Of a stretch of 13,603 nucleotides of DNA, positions 5,833 to 13,276 are shown one piece after another; positions within the stretch are counted from its first letter, which is position 1, and every line of letters starts with the position of its first letter. Position numbers and translations under genes: made by a program. Location of the stretch: contig JACRDZ010000122.1 of NCBI GenBank assembly GCA_016212735.1, positions 1-13,603 on the forward strand, written 5' to 3'. The notes under the pieces were generated by a model. It worked only from the letters and a program-made list of their open reading frames with translations, was not told where the DNA came from and ran no database searches. The stretch is from Candidatus Firestoneibacteriota bacterium (lineage in GTDB: Bacteria; JACRDZ01).

Positions 5833-8565
5833 CTATTCAGATATAACTGAGACAGGCATCCATGTCTGCCATTCAGTAGAATCCCATTTAACAAGCCCTT
5901 TTGAAGTCCCTATCCATTTTTCAGAATGAGAATTGATATAAATACTTTTTATATTGGATGAAGGAATTACGATTGTTGAGTCAAATATAGTCCATATACC
6001 ATCATGAAATTTCGCAAGACCTATTTCTGTGCATGCCCAAATATTTTGGTCTGGATCAATAGCAAGAGAATTTATTGGAATAATAACGGAATTATTTATT
6101 AATGAAATGCTATCTTTAAATTGCCAGATACCGGCTGAGTTATAAAGTATAGAAACACCTTTTTCAGTAGCAAGAAGCGCTCTATTGTTTGCTGAATCAA
6201 TTATAATATCATAAACATTTTTACCAATTATGCCATTCCCTGTATCGTAATTTGTCCATCCTCCTGAAGTGCGAATACTAACTCCATTTGAAGTACCGCA
6301 CCAGAATTCAGGATCATTATATGCAAATGAATATACAAAATTAGATTTTAATCCGGATGAAGTATCATAATTAATAAAATGCCCTGTTGAATCTAAATAT
6401 GAAATCCCTTTATCTGTAGCTATCCAGAATGTATCATGAATCATTATTATATCATTAGTATTATTAGACAGTAGCCCTTGTGCAGAGTCATATTTCACCC
6501 AGCGTGAACTATCAAGTTTGTAAACACCTTTGTTTGCTGCAATCCATGGTTTTCGTGTGGAATCAAAAGCTACAGCTTTAACTTTTATTCCATCCTGGCT
6601 ATATAATTGCCATCTGTTATTTTTATATGAGATAATTCCATTATCCAGACCAAACCATAAGCTGTCAGAACCGTTATATGATATTGAGTTTATACTGCCT
6701 GATCCAAAATCATTTTGCCAGAAATAACCGGTCCAGTTATTTTTATTAAACGACTTTATACCTTCCGATGTTGCAAACCAGATGTCACCCTGCGAATCAC
6801 TTGAAAAGTTATTTATCTTTTTTCCTGATAGATAATTATTAATTGCAGTCTCGTAATTTATTGTGTTAAAAACTGAAACTCCGTCCCATGTGCCGATCCA
6901 GGTTGTGTCCTGTTGACTAAAAAATGAGAATACGGAGTTGTTTTTCAATCCTTTATCGATTTTATATATTTTCCATGTGTTGTTATCGAATAAAGCTGCA
7001 CCAGTACGTGTTCCTGCCCATAAATGATCATTTTTATCTATATAAAGACTCTGGATATAATTATCCGGAAGTCCATTTGAAGTATTATAATTGCTCAATA
7101 CTTTACTGTTTTCAATTTTTGATATACAGCATGGTGTTCCAATCCAGATAACATAAGAACTTGAAAATGCCATTGAAGTAATAAAATTAGAAGGTAGTCC
7201 TTCAGAAGTTGTAAATAATTTTAATTCATTTGATGATGTTAGTAAATATAAACCATTTTGAGTGCCAATCCACAATTGTGAAGAATTATCCCACATAAGA
7301 ATATTAACATAATTAGAAGTCAGATCATTTATAGTATATGTCTTCCAGACCGTACCATCAAAATATGAAATCCCATTATCTGTTCCGCACCAGAGATTAT
7401 CATTTTGATCTTTAGATATACTGTTTATCTTATTACTTACAAGTCCATTATTTTTAGTTATTAACTGCCAGTCAATGCCTGATTTTTTTAACAAACCTGC
7501 ATCAGTTGCAATCCAGGTATTATTGTTTAAATCATGTACTATTGCATGAATGTTATTTATGCTCTCTATTGTATTGCGAATATCTGAATTAAGAGGATTA
7601 ATCAGATTCCCGTCTTTAATTTTAAACTTACTGATCCCATAAGGAGTAAGCGCCCAGAGATTATCGTTTGTGTCTATATATAAACTATTAATTTTATTAC
7701 TTATAAGCCCTGAATCTATTGTATAAGTTGTCCATGTCTTTCCATTAAAAGAGCTGATTCCATTCCGTGTACCAACCCAGATGTTATTCTGTGAATCAAG
7801 CTGAATTGCATAAATTTGATTATCAGGCAAAGATTCCGAATAAAAACTGGACCAATTATTCCCGTTGTATTTATTTAACCCATGCATTGTTCCAACCCAG
7901 ATATTTCCCTGTTTATCTTCATATAATGATAATATGATATTACTTGTGATATTACTGTTATGAGTTGTATATATTGTCCATTTTTTTAAATCAAATTTAT
8001 TTAAGCGTCCTTGTGTTCCTATCCATATATTGTTATTATGATCTGCAAGAATACACGTTACTTCCGAGTATGAAAGTCCGTCTTCTACAGTATAGGAAGT
8101 CCATGCAGATCCGTTGAATTTACTAACACCATTATCTGTCCCGCACCAGATATTATCGTTTTGATCAATAGTAAGAGCATAGATTTTTAGCCCTATGAGG
8201 TCAGACGAAGAAGTATATGTTTGCCATGAAGTATCATTAAATCTGCACAAACCCTTATATGTACCAAACCATTTTATACCTTTTTTATCAATAGCAATTG
8301 AATATACATAATTATCTGTTATATTATCTCTAAACATTTCCTGTATTGTGTATGATCTTGTTTCAAAAGAATCATATTTTAAGACACCATTATCTGTTCC
8401 AATCCAGTAAGATGATCCGTTTTGTTTTATAGCATAAAATTGATTCCCTTTCTGTACATAATTACCAGGATAAGATATTATTTTATTATTACTGCTTATA
8501 CGTCCACATCCTGGGAATAACATAATTGCAAGGAGTATGCTAATTGTAAACAAAATATAATTCAT
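5833..8565 (-). CDS. Large lipoprotein with 21 two-component-regulator-type propeller repeats
   Basis: 910-residue protein with a lipoprotein-like signal: hydrophobic residues 3-17, then a lipobox-like LFPGC with Cys20 (Phe at -3 is atypical). The rest is an array of about 40-residue units ending in W-(I/F/V/C)-(G/A)-T-x-x-G-(I/V/L)-x-x-(F/Y), the Reg_prop pattern. I count 21 units from WIGTDNGVLKYD near residue 54 to WIGTSKGLVKWD near residue 890. Such repeats form beta-propeller blades. Twenty-one equals three seven-bladed propellers, although other divisions are possible. In hybrid sensor kinases two such propellers precede a Y_Y_Y domain and a kinase; here the last blade reaches the C-terminus and neither is present. 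It is therefore likely a surface or periplasmic binding or scaffold protein. Its ATG lies 1 nt after the pgpA stop. Ligand unknown. Confidence 0.85.
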   Translation of the reverse strand: MNYILFTISILLAIMLFPGCGRISSNNKIISYPGNYVQKGNQFYAIKQNGSSYWIGTDNGVLKYDSFETRSYTIQEMFRDNITDNYVYSIAIDKKGIKWFGTYKGLCRFNDTSWQTYTSSSDLIGLKIYALTIDQNDNIWCGTDNGVSKFNGSAWTSYTVEDGLSYSEVTCILADHNNNIWIGTQGRLNKFDLKKWTIYTTHNSNITSNIILSLYEDKQGNIWVGTMHGLNKYNGNNWSSFYSESLPDNQIYAIQLDSQNNIWVGTRNGISSFNGKTWTTYTIDSGLISNKINSLYIDTNDNLWALTPYGISKFKIKDGNLINPLNSDIRNTIESINNIHAIVHDLNNNTWIATDAGLLKKSGIDWQLITKNNGLVSNKINSISKDQNDNLWCGTDNGISYFDGTVWKTYTINDLTSNYVNILMWDNSSQLWIGTQNGLYLLTSSNELKLFTTSEGLPSNFITSMAFSSSYVIWIGTPCCISKIENSKVLSNYNTSNGLPDNYIQSLYIDKNDHLWAGTRTGAALFDNNTWKIYKIDKGLKNNSVFSFFSQQDTTWIGTWDGVSVFNTINYETAINNYLSGKKINNFSSDSQGDIWFATSEGIKSFNKNNWTGYFWQNDFGSGSINSISYNGSDSLWFGLDNGIISYKNNRWQLYSQDGIKVKAVAFDSTRKPWIAANKGVYKLDSSRWVKYDSAQGLLSNNTNDIIMIHDTFWIATDKGISYLDSTGHFINYDTSSGLKSNFVYSFAYNDPEFWCGTSNGVSIRTSGGWTNYDTGNGIIGKNVYDIIIDSANNRALLATEKGVSILYNSAGIWQFKDSISLINNSVIIPINSLAIDPDQNIWACTEIGLAKFHDGIWTIFDSTIVIPSSNIKSIYINSHSEKWIGTSKGLVKWDSTEWQTWMPVSVISE

Positions 8566-8566
8566 T

Positions 8567-9076
8567 TTATTTTCCTATAAAAATATAAATATATGTATGA
8601 AGAATAAGGTTTGCAAAAATTCCACTAGCCACATCATCAAACAATATACCGTTTGCTCTATGCATTTTTTCAATGTTACAAATTGGATAAGGTTTTAAAA
8701 TATCTATGATTCGAAATAGAATAAAACCTGCTATTATATATTGAATTTTCTCTGGTATCAAAAACATTGTTATTAAAAAACCGATAATTTCATCAATAAC
8801 AATTTGCTGCGGATCTTTCTCTTTAAAAAAATCTAAAGAAAATTCTATACTGAACCATGCAATAAAAAATAAAAACAAAAGGCAAAATGAAAAAATAATA
8901 TTATTAAATTCTTTTAATATAAGATAAATAATTAATCCAACCAGTGTCCCAATTGTCCCAGGAAAAAAAGGAAAATTTCCAGCCTTAAATCCTGTAGCTG
9001 TGAATATAGATAATTTTTTAAGCCATCCATTTCTTAAGAGCCTAGGCTCTAAGGAATACAAAAAAGTAGGGGACAT
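8567..9076 (-). CDS. pgpA: Phosphatidylglycerophosphatase A
   Basis: Removes the phosphate from phosphatidylglycerophosphate to give phosphatidylglycerol, at the inner membrane. The 169 residues match the family. Motifs in order are GNFPFFPGTIGT (about 33-44), DPQQIVIDEIIGFLI (the Asp/Glu metal site), FRIIDILKPYPI, and ANGILFDDVASGIFAN, with about four membrane segments. The start ATG shares its A with the pgsA stop (TAATG), so translation is coupled to the enzyme that makes its substrate. All expected acidic residues are present. PgpA is separate from PgpB/C-type phosphatases and the motifs leave little doubt. Confidence 0.93.
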   Translation of the reverse strand: MSPTFLYSLEPRLLRNGWLKKLSIFTATGFKAGNFPFFPGTIGTLVGLIIYLILKEFNNIIFSFCLLFLFFIAWFSIEFSLDFFKEKDPQQIVIDEIIGFLITMFLIPEKIQYIIAGFILFRIIDILKPYPICNIEKMHRANGILFDDVASGIFANLILHTYIYIFIGK

Positions 9077-9690
9077 TAATAATCCTTTAAAACATTTTTA
9101 TTTTGAATAAAATAGTTTATACCTGAAACAATAGTAATTATCACAACAATTAACATTAGATAATACGGTGAATATAACAAATAATTGTAAACATATTTTC
9201 CTAATATTCCTCCTGATTGAAGTGTGTTTTCTAAAGAGTTATTAGTATTCAATATCATTGTTTTTTTGAAAAGCATAAAAGTTAAGGAAATTATTATTAC
9301 AATAAGCTGAGCAGCTGTTTTATATTTTCCATGAATATCTGCTGAAATAATTTTCTGTTCATAACTTGCTAAAATTCTAAGACCCATTATAACAAATTCA
9401 CGTCCAATAATAATTATCACCATCCATGCAGGAATGATAGTTTCCTGCACTAAAATAATTAATCCTGCAGTAATAAGAAGTTTATCTGCCAGAGGATCCA
9501 TTGTTTTTCCAAGATTAGTAACATTTCCAGTTTCACGCGCCATTTTCCCATCATACAGATCACTGACAGCAGCAATTATAAATATTAATAGTGCAATATA
9601 TTGATATATAATATTTTGTGAATCCATAAGAATCATAAAAATAAATGCACTTAATCCTCTATAAAGAGTAATGTGATTTGGAATATTCAT
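9076..9690 (-). CDS. pgsA: CDP-diacylglycerol-glycerol-3-phosphate 3-phosphatidyltransferase
   Basis: Committed enzyme of phosphatidylglycerol synthesis, converting CDP-diacylglycerol and glycerol-3-phosphate to phosphatidylglycerophosphate in the membrane. The 204-residue protein has the CDP-alcohol phosphotransferase signature with all key residues: D44, D47, G48, A51, R52, G61, D65 and D69. The N-terminus MNIPNHITLYRG is the usual PgsA opening (NxxTxxR). About five or six membrane segments follow. An AAGGA site 9 nt upstream fixes the start. It follows coaD after 33 nt containing a near-palindrome, AGGGTCTGCGCAAGCCCT (9707-9724). Placement directly before pgpA supports PgsA over phosphatidylserine or cardiolipin synthases. 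Confidence 0.93.
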   Translation of the reverse strand: MNIPNHITLYRGLSAFIFMILMDSQNIIYQYIALLIFIIAAVSDLYDGKMARETGNVTNLGKTMDPLADKLLITAGLIILVQETIIPAWMVIIIIGREFVIMGLRILASYEQKIISADIHGKYKTAAQLIVIIISLTFMLFKKTMILNTNNSLENTLQSGGILGKYVYNYLLYSPYYLMLIVVIITIVSGINYFIQNKNVLKDY

Positions 9691-9723
9691 AATAAAATAT
9701 CCTTTTAGGGTCTGCGCAAGCCC

Positions 9724-10212
9724 TTAATTCTTAATATTAAATTTCTTTCTTAATTTTTCATTAACGAATTTTGGAACCAGCGCTTCTATATTCCCGCCAT
9801 ATTGAGCTACTTCTTTAACAACACTTGAACTTAGATATGAATAGATTTCATTTGGAATCATAAATACTGTTTCAATATCTTTAACCATTTTGCGATTCAT
9901 TAGAGCCATTTGAAACTCATAATCAAAATCGGATATAGCTCTAACTCCTCTGATTACAGCCTGTGCGTTTTTTTTTCTTGCATAATACACAAGTAATTCA
10001 TCGAATGCATCAATTGTAATATTTTCAAGATGTTCAGTAGATTTTTTTAATAAAAAAATTCTCTCCTCAATATCAAAAAGAGTATTTTTATCGGATCTTT
10101 TAATTACCGCAACAATAATCTTGTTGAATATTTTTAATCCCCGTTCAATGATATCTATATGTCCATTTGTTACAGGATCAAATGTACCAGGATAAATTGC
10201 TATTTTAGCCAT
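9724..10212 (-). CDS. coaD: Phosphopantetheine adenylyltransferase
   Basis: Transfers AMP from ATP to 4'-phosphopantetheine to form dephospho-CoA, the penultimate step of CoA synthesis, in the cytosol. The 162 residues match CoaD length. The nucleotidyltransferase motif TNGH is at residues 15-18 within YPGTFDPVTNGHIDII. Other markers are RGVRAISDFDYEFQMALMNR and the ATP-binding YSYLSSSVVKEVAQYGG near the C-terminus. The start has AAGGA 8 nt upstream, only 12 nt after the rsmD stop. rsmD-coaD is a common bacterial pairing. No irregularities. Confidence 0.96.
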   Translation of the reverse strand: MAKIAIYPGTFDPVTNGHIDIIERGLKIFNKIIVAVIKRSDKNTLFDIEERIFLLKKSTEHLENITIDAFDELLVYYARKKNAQAVIRGVRAISDFDYEFQMALMNRKMVKDIETVFMIPNEIYSYLSSSVVKEVAQYGGNIEALVPKFVNEKLRKKFNIKN

Positions 10213-10224
10213 ATAAAAATCCTT

Positions 10225-10773
10225 TTATTCAAAAAATGAAAGTTTAATATTACCATAACTATTTTGTCTTTTCAAATGTAAACTGCCAATTTGATTCGGA
10301 ACCTGTTCCTTTTTTTCGTGTTCCCAGATAACTATTCCATTCAGATTAAGAATTTCATAATTTGAAATTGCTTTTAATGTTTCTAATCCAAAATTATGAA
10401 AATAAGGAGGATCAAGGAATATAATATCAAATTTTTGTTTCTTTTCATATAAAATTTTTAAAGCTACAAGAGTATTTTTTAAATATACTTCCCCTTCGTT
10501 TAAACCAAGATATTCAAGATTCTCTTTAATAAGTTTAAAGTGTTTGATGTTATTTTCAATAAAAATACATAATTTTGCCCCACGACTCAAAGCTTCAATA
10601 CCTATTGCTCCAGTTCCTGCAAAAAGATCAAGAATTCTTGAATCTGCAATAACAGGGTCCAGTATATTAAACAATGCTTCTCTGACTTTATCAGATGTTG
10701 GACGTATTTTATATCCATGGTCTATCTTTTTCAAATACCTGTGACGTAAATTTCCACCAATTATTCTCTGCAT
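10225..10773 (-). CDS. rsmD: 16S rRNA (guanine966-N2)-methyltransferase
   Basis: SAM-dependent enzyme that methylates G966 of 16S rRNA. The 182 residues match the family. Conserved blocks are RIIGGNLR at the N-terminus, RPTSDKVREALFNIL (24-38), the SAM loop DLFAGTGAIGIEAL (49-62) and the catalytic DPPY (121-124). GGGAG 5 nt before the ATG supports the start. It is the first gene of the minus-strand run rsmD-coaD-pgsA-pgpA-lipoprotein. No strong promoter consensus was found in the upstream spacer, although TTGATA occurs at a plausible distance. Confidence 0.95.
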   Translation of the reverse strand: MQRIIGGNLRHRYLKKIDHGYKIRPTSDKVREALFNILDPVIADSRILDLFAGTGAIGIEALSRGAKLCIFIENNIKHFKLIKENLEYLGLNEGEVYLKNTLVALKILYEKKQKFDIIFLDPPYFHNFGLETLKAISNYEILNLNGIVIWEHEKKEQVPNQIGSLHLKRQNSYGNIKLSFFE

Positions 10774-10924
10774 ATCTGCTCCCGAAAAAACCTTAACTTA
10801 TAAGTATTCAGCAAATTAGAGTATATCAAACTATTTTTAAATTGCGAGTGAAAAATAACAGCATTCAAATTACATAACAGAGATATAAAAATAATTTTAT
10901 AATTTTTCTCTCGAGTCTCCGTGC

Positions 10925-11052
10925 CTCTGTGGTTAATAAATTACATTACTCTTAAAACAGGTATTTGCTAATCTTATGTAATGAGGTTTGCAAATACGGG
11001 AATGCTCCCGCACAATTTCAGAAATTTCCTAAGAAAGGAATTAACCACAGAG
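10925..11052. repeat. 128-bp segment bounded by 13-bp perfect inverted repeats
   Basis: CTCTGTGGTTAAT (10925-10937) is the exact reverse complement of ATTAACCACAGAG (11040-11052). Inside are two small inverted repeats: GTATTTGC (10961-10968) with GCAAATAC (10990-10997), and CGGGA-ATGC-TCCCG (10997-11010). The right end merges into the dispersed repeat that continues to 11128. This looks like nested copies of a palindromic, non-coding repeat family rather than an insertion sequence; there is no room for a transposase. Confidence 0.65.
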
Positions 11053-11128
11053 AGGACACAGAGTTTTTAAAATTATAAATATATCTCAGTGTACTCTGTG
11101 GTTCATTTTTTCGATTTTGGGGAATTTC
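11043..11128. repeat. Dispersed palindromic repeat, right (complete) copy
   Basis: Outer arms AACCACAGAG (11043-11052) and CTCTGTGGTT (11094-11103) are perfect inverted repeats, with inner GGACACAGAG and CTCAGTGT parts that pair imperfectly around an AT-rich loop. The tail TTCGATTTTGGGGAATTTC follows to 11128. From 11052 onward it matches 2758-2832. The structure and size suggest a REP/MITE-like element. Confidence 0.8.
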
Positions 11129-11147
11129 CCGCACAATTTTTTGTTAC

Positions 11148-11194
11148 TTGACAAATTTAAAGTTTTTAGTATTATTCCATGGTAATGATATAAT
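11148..11194 (+). promoter_or_regulatory. Promoter region of tRNA-Ser and downstream genes
   Basis: Two overlapping options are visible. TTGACA (11148-11153) with TATTAT (11170-11175) at 16-bp spacing would start transcription about 25 nt before the tRNA. TGATATAAT (11186-11194), an extended -10 with a perfect TATAAT, would start about 6 nt before it. Either could serve the tRNA, and there is no other obvious promoter before the aminotransferase gene. Confidence 0.6.
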
Positions 11195-11206
11195 TAAAAA
11201 TATTAC

Positions 11207-11293
11207 GGAGGGCTAGTCCTAACTGGCAAGGCAGCGGACTTGAAATCCGCCGGGTGAAAGCCCTTGGGGGTTCAAATCCCTCGCCCTCCGCCA
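11207..11293 (+). tRNA. tRNA-Ser (anticodon UGA)
   Basis: The acceptor arms GGAGGGC (11207-11213) and GCCCTCC pair fully, followed by discriminator G and an encoded CCA (11291-11293). The anticodon stem GCGGA/TCCGC holds the loop CTTGAAA, giving anticodon TGA for UCA/UCN serine codons. A long variable arm with CGGG and its complementary CCC, and a T arm GGGGG-TTCAAAT-CCCTC, complete the class II fold expected of tRNA-Ser. The D-stem is GTC/GGC with one G-U pair. Confidence 0.96.
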
Positions 11294-11320
11294 TTATTTA
11301 TATTTAAAACAGGGGAAAAT

Positions 11321-12427
11321 ATGAAAATAATTCCGATGGTTGATTTAAAAATTCAATATAAAAATCATAAAAAAGAGATAGATGCAAGTATTCAAAATGT
11401 TTTAGAAAGCGGCAGATTTATATTGGGTAAAGAAGTTGAGAGTCTGGAAAAAGAAGTTGCTCGATATCTTGGAGTTAAGCATGCTGTTGGTGTATCTTCC
11501 GGTACAGATGCTCTTTTTATGGCATTAATGGCTCTTGAAATTGGCACTGGTGATGAAGTTATTACAACACCTTTCACTTTTTTTGCAACTGCTGAAAGCA
11601 TATCATTAACAGGTGCAAAACCTGTATTTGTTGATATAGACCCAAAAACATACAATATTAATGTAGAAAAAATTGAGAAAGCCATAACACCGCATACAAA
11701 AGCAATTATCCCTGTTCATTTATATGGACAACCTTCTGATATGGCAAAAATCATGGATTTAAAAAATAAATATAATATTAAAATTATTGAAGATGTTGCT
11801 CAGGCATTTAGTTCAGAATATAAAGGTAAAAAAACAGGAACATTTGGAGATATGTCAGCATTAAGCTTCTTCCCTTCAAAAAATCTTGGCTGTTATGGAG
11901 ATGGAGGAATGATAGTTACAGATGATGCTTCATTGGCGCAGAAACTGCGTATGATTCGTATTCATGGCGACGAATCAAGATATGTTCATGTTCGTCTTGG
12001 AATAAACGGACGTCTGGATAGTCTGCAGGCAGCTATTCTTCGTGTAAAACTGCCATATCTGGATAAAAACACAAACTTGCGTATTGAAAAAGCTAATCTA
12101 TATTCAAAACTTCTTTTAAATTGCGAATTTACTTTACCTTATAAAGAAGATTTTAATAAGCATGGATATAATCAATATACAATAAGACTAAAAAATAGAG
12201 ACAGCTTAAAATTTTATCTGGAAACTCAGGGAATTGAAACAGCAGTCCATTATCCAATACCGCTTCATTTGCAGAAAGTATATAAGAATCTCGGGTATAA
12301 TAAAGGGGATTTCCCTGAAACTGAGAAAGCTGCTTTAGAAGTCCTTTCTCTTCCAATTTATCCGGAATTGCCTGAAGAAGATATAAACTTTGTTTGTAAT
12401 AAAATATGCGATTTTATTAAAGCATAA
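11321..12427 (+). CDS. DegT/DnrJ/EryC1/StrS-family sugar aminotransferase
   Basis: PLP enzyme that aminates a keto sugar bound to a nucleotide, usually for surface polysaccharide. The 368-residue protein opens with IPMVDLKIQYKNHKKEID, typical of the family. It shows GVSSGTDAL (57-65, phosphate contact), EDVAQA (157-162, D158 and Q161 contacting the cofactor) and FFPSKNLGCYGDGG (183-196), with K187 as the Schiff-base lysine. I start it at ATG 11321, which has GGGGA 6 nt upstream. An upstream in-frame ATG at 11264 lies inside the tRNA and gives a spurious MGVQIPRPPP extension. The gene is 27 nt after the tRNA and 30 nt before pyrK. No other sugar-nucleotide genes are in the window, so the substrate cannot be told (WbpE- or FdtB-like activities are possible). 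Confidence 0.9.
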   Translation: MKIIPMVDLKIQYKNHKKEIDASIQNVLESGRFILGKEVESLEKEVARYLGVKHAVGVSSGTDALFMALMALEIGTGDEVITTPFTFFATAESISLTGAKPVFVDIDPKTYNINVEKIEKAITPHTKAIIPVHLYGQPSDMAKIMDLKNKYNIKIIEDVAQAFSSEYKGKKTGTFGDMSALSFFPSKNLGCYGDGGMIVTDDASLAQKLRMIRIHGDESRYVHVRLGINGRLDSLQAAILRVKLPYLDKNTNLRIEKANLYSKLLLNCEFTLPYKEDFNKHGYNQYTIRLKNRDSLKFYLETQGIETAVHYPIPLHLQKVYKNLGYNKGDFPETEKAALEVLSLPIYPELPEEDINFVCNKICDFIKA

Positions 12428-12457
12428 GATTTTACTATATATTTTCAGGATAAATAA

Positions 12458-13249
12458 ATGAAATTTCAACAAAAATGTAAAATTCTACACAATAAAAAAA
12501 TAGGGACAAACTGCTATCATTTAAAAATTAGCACTCCTGAAATTGCTTTACATGCCAGACCAGGACAATTTGTACATATTCGCTGCAAGGATACTCTTAC
12601 TCCTTTACTTCGCCGTCCTATGAGTATTTTTAATGCAGATAAAAATAGTATTGAAATAATCTATCATTTGATCGGACATGGTACGGATGCACTTTCAAAA
12701 AGAAAACCTGGAGAATTATTGGATATTATAGGACCGTTAGGGAATGGATTTAACTTCCCGAATTCTTCTTCTATACTTCTTGTTGGCGGAGGTATAGGAC
12801 TCGTCCCTCTTTTTTATCTGGCTAAGAAATTAAGTCAGAAAAAAAAGCGTATAAAAATATTTTACGGTGCAAGATCGAAAAAAGAATTATTTCTATTAAA
12901 ATATTTTCGCAGTCTGGATAACACACAAATTAAAATATCAACAGATGATGGAAGTATAGGATATAAAGGGCACATAACTGAACTGGTGGAAACTTATCTG
13001 GAATCAATAAGTAAAAAAACTGGTGATTTGTTTTCTCTACAAATTTATTCCTGCGGACCTAAGCCCATGCTTATTGCCATTAAGCAGTTAGTAAACAGGT
13101 ATAAAATATCATGCGAAATTTCTCTTGAAGAATATATGGCATGCGGAGTAGGAGCATGTCTTTCATGTGTATGCAAGGTAAAGGATAATCAATATAAAAG
13201 AGTATGTCAGGACGGTCCGGTTTTTAATGCGAATGGGGTAATTTTATGA
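12458..13249 (+). CDS. pyrK: Dihydroorotate dehydrogenase B electron-transfer subunit (PyrK-type)
   Basis: FAD and [2Fe-2S] protein that passes electrons from dihydroorotate dehydrogenase PyrD to NAD+. The 263 residues show PGQFVHIRC and LRRPMSIF (FAD binding, about 35-58), the nucleotide-binding GGGIGLVPL (110-118), SCGPKPM (198-204), and a C-terminal iron-sulfur motif C229-x4-C234-x2-C237-x12-C250 within MACGVGACLSCVCK. All four cysteines are present, so the cluster should form. AGGA upstream supports the start. Normally pyrD follows or precedes, but here the next gene is hsdM and no pyrD is in the window. The ferredoxin-NADP reductase subunit of Nfn/Sud enzymes is a related alternative, but the RRPMS motif and cysteine spacing favour PyrK. 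Confidence 0.85.
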   Translation: MKFQQKCKILHNKKIGTNCYHLKISTPEIALHARPGQFVHIRCKDTLTPLLRRPMSIFNADKNSIEIIYHLIGHGTDALSKRKPGELLDIIGPLGNGFNFPNSSSILLVGGGIGLVPLFYLAKKLSQKKKRIKIFYGARSKKELFLLKYFRSLDNTQIKISTDDGSIGYKGHITELVETYLESISKKTGDLFSLQIYSCGPKPMLIAIKQLVNRYKISCEISLEEYMACGVGACLSCVCKVKDNQYKRVCQDGPVFNANGVIL

Positions 13250-13276
13250 TAAAAAACTTATAAAGAAGACACTTCT

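Larger units (their letters stand above)
10774..11206. other. 433-bp gene-free stretch with repeat elements and promoter motifs
   Basis: I see no credible coding region on either strand between the divergent rsmD and the tRNA. The stretch holds CTCTGTGG-type repeat fragments, a long inverted pair, two small hairpins, a 13-bp direct repeat (TCCCGCACAATTT at 11006 and 11127) and promoter-like sites before the tRNA, each listed separately. Confidence 0.8.

Noticed and set aside
5821..5840. Shared terminator between the convergent secG and lipoprotein genes
   Set aside because: The gap is 5 nt and no stable hairpin with a T-run is visible around it.
9707..9724. Near-palindrome between coaD and pgsA as a terminator or operator
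   Set aside because: Only 14 of 18 positions are symmetric, the stem is short and there is no T-run, so it is not supported beyond a note.
11207..11293. tRNA-Ser as attachment site of an integrated island
   Set aside because: No integrase gene and no repeated tRNA 3' end were found downstream within the window.
11264..11320. Longer start for the aminotransferase, beginning in the tRNA
   Set aside because: The added residues MGVQIPRPPP come from the tRNA T arm and acceptor end. ATG 11321 has its own GGGGA site and begins the conserved domain.
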